DNA of 64,000 bases. Origin: an uncultured Carboxylicivirga sp. (lineage in GTDB: Bacteria > Bacteroidota > Bacteroidia > Bacteroidales > Marinilabiliaceae). The notes under the pieces were generated by a model. It did no database searches and was not told where the DNA came from. It was given only the letters and a program-made list of their open reading frames with translations. Positions 63,920 through 64,000 of this stretch are shown in pieces. The stretch covers positions 1-64,000 of the forward strand of contig CANLLN010000010.1 in the NCBI GenBank assembly GCA_947491945.1. Reading direction: 5' to 3'. Position 1 is the stretch's first letter. Each line of letters opens with the position of its first letter. The position numbers were made by a program, and so were the translations under genes.

Positions 63920-64000
63920 AGTGCATAGCGTTAGAATAGATGCTTAAAAATAACAAGATTTATGCATTCAGCAATTCATTATATCGATAACAAGTAACAA

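Noticed and set aside
1-64000. Prophage, integrative element or restriction/defence island
   Set aside because: Apart from the RAYT module and toxin-antitoxin remnants, no integrase, capsid, methylase, nuclease or defence genes were recognised.

Overview
The window looks like a chromosome segment of a marine-type Bacteroidota bacterium, probably order Bacteroidales/Marinilabiliales. The signs are Bacteroidota-type promoters (TTTG, 19 bp, TAnnTTTG), few Shine-Dalgarno sites, AT-rich spacers, Bacteroidota-style gene fusions (E1 alpha/beta, ThrA, Zn-protease/RimK), a gyrA-TPR gene pair, NfeD, and many short palindromic C/G-rich dispersed repeats. The species cannot be named from the sequence alone.

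Layout. 1-13.5 kb: tandem and dispersed repeats, then a leftward exopolysaccharide cluster. It has three intact glycosyltransferases, one decayed rhamnosyltransferase-like gene, a hexapeptide acyltransferase, an MBOAT/SGNH O-acylation pair, an ABC exporter, rfbC and cysC. A small toxin-antitoxin island (one intact RelE-type pair and one antitoxin with a truncated PIN toxin) sits inside the cluster. 14.3-22.7 kb: gyrA with a TPR gene, clpC, and two more TPR genes. 22.8-29.3 kb: threonine operon thrA-apgM-thrC, with a candidate Ile/Thr leader peptide, preceded by mtnA. 29.5-36.0 kb: a solitary sugar-binding lipoprotein, two unknown genes around an array of CTTAAG palindromes, pyrK-pyrD, and an XRE regulator surrounded by many TTTACA-nn-TGTAAA-like palindromes. 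36.1-42.5 kb: 2-oxoacid dehydrogenase E2-E1-flavodoxin operon and an M13 peptidase. 42.7-43.8 kb: two identical tRNA-Arg(ACG) genes with duplicated promoters. 44.4-52 kb: Zn-protease/RimK fusion and a glycine-betaine-type ABC operon (porin, ATPase, permease, three tandem binding proteins each followed by a hairpin). 52.4-59.7 kb: M20 amidohydrolase, alanine racemase, CorA, HrpB and an outer-membrane-like protein. 59.7-61 kb: a REP-associated tyrosine transposase gene between ~275 bp direct repeats that carry REP-like hairpins. 61-64 kb: trpB behind a Trp-Trp leader peptide and terminator, and an NfeD-type membrane protease.

The most notable observations are the trp attenuator in front of a stand-alone trpB, the REP/transposase module with three flanking repeat blocks, the operator-like palindrome field around the XRE gene, the CTTAAG array between two divergent unknown genes, the triplicated betaine-binding proteins with a sORF/terminator in the operon leader, and the decaying genes in the polysaccharide locus. 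All functional statements come from reading translations and motifs; no database search was run.
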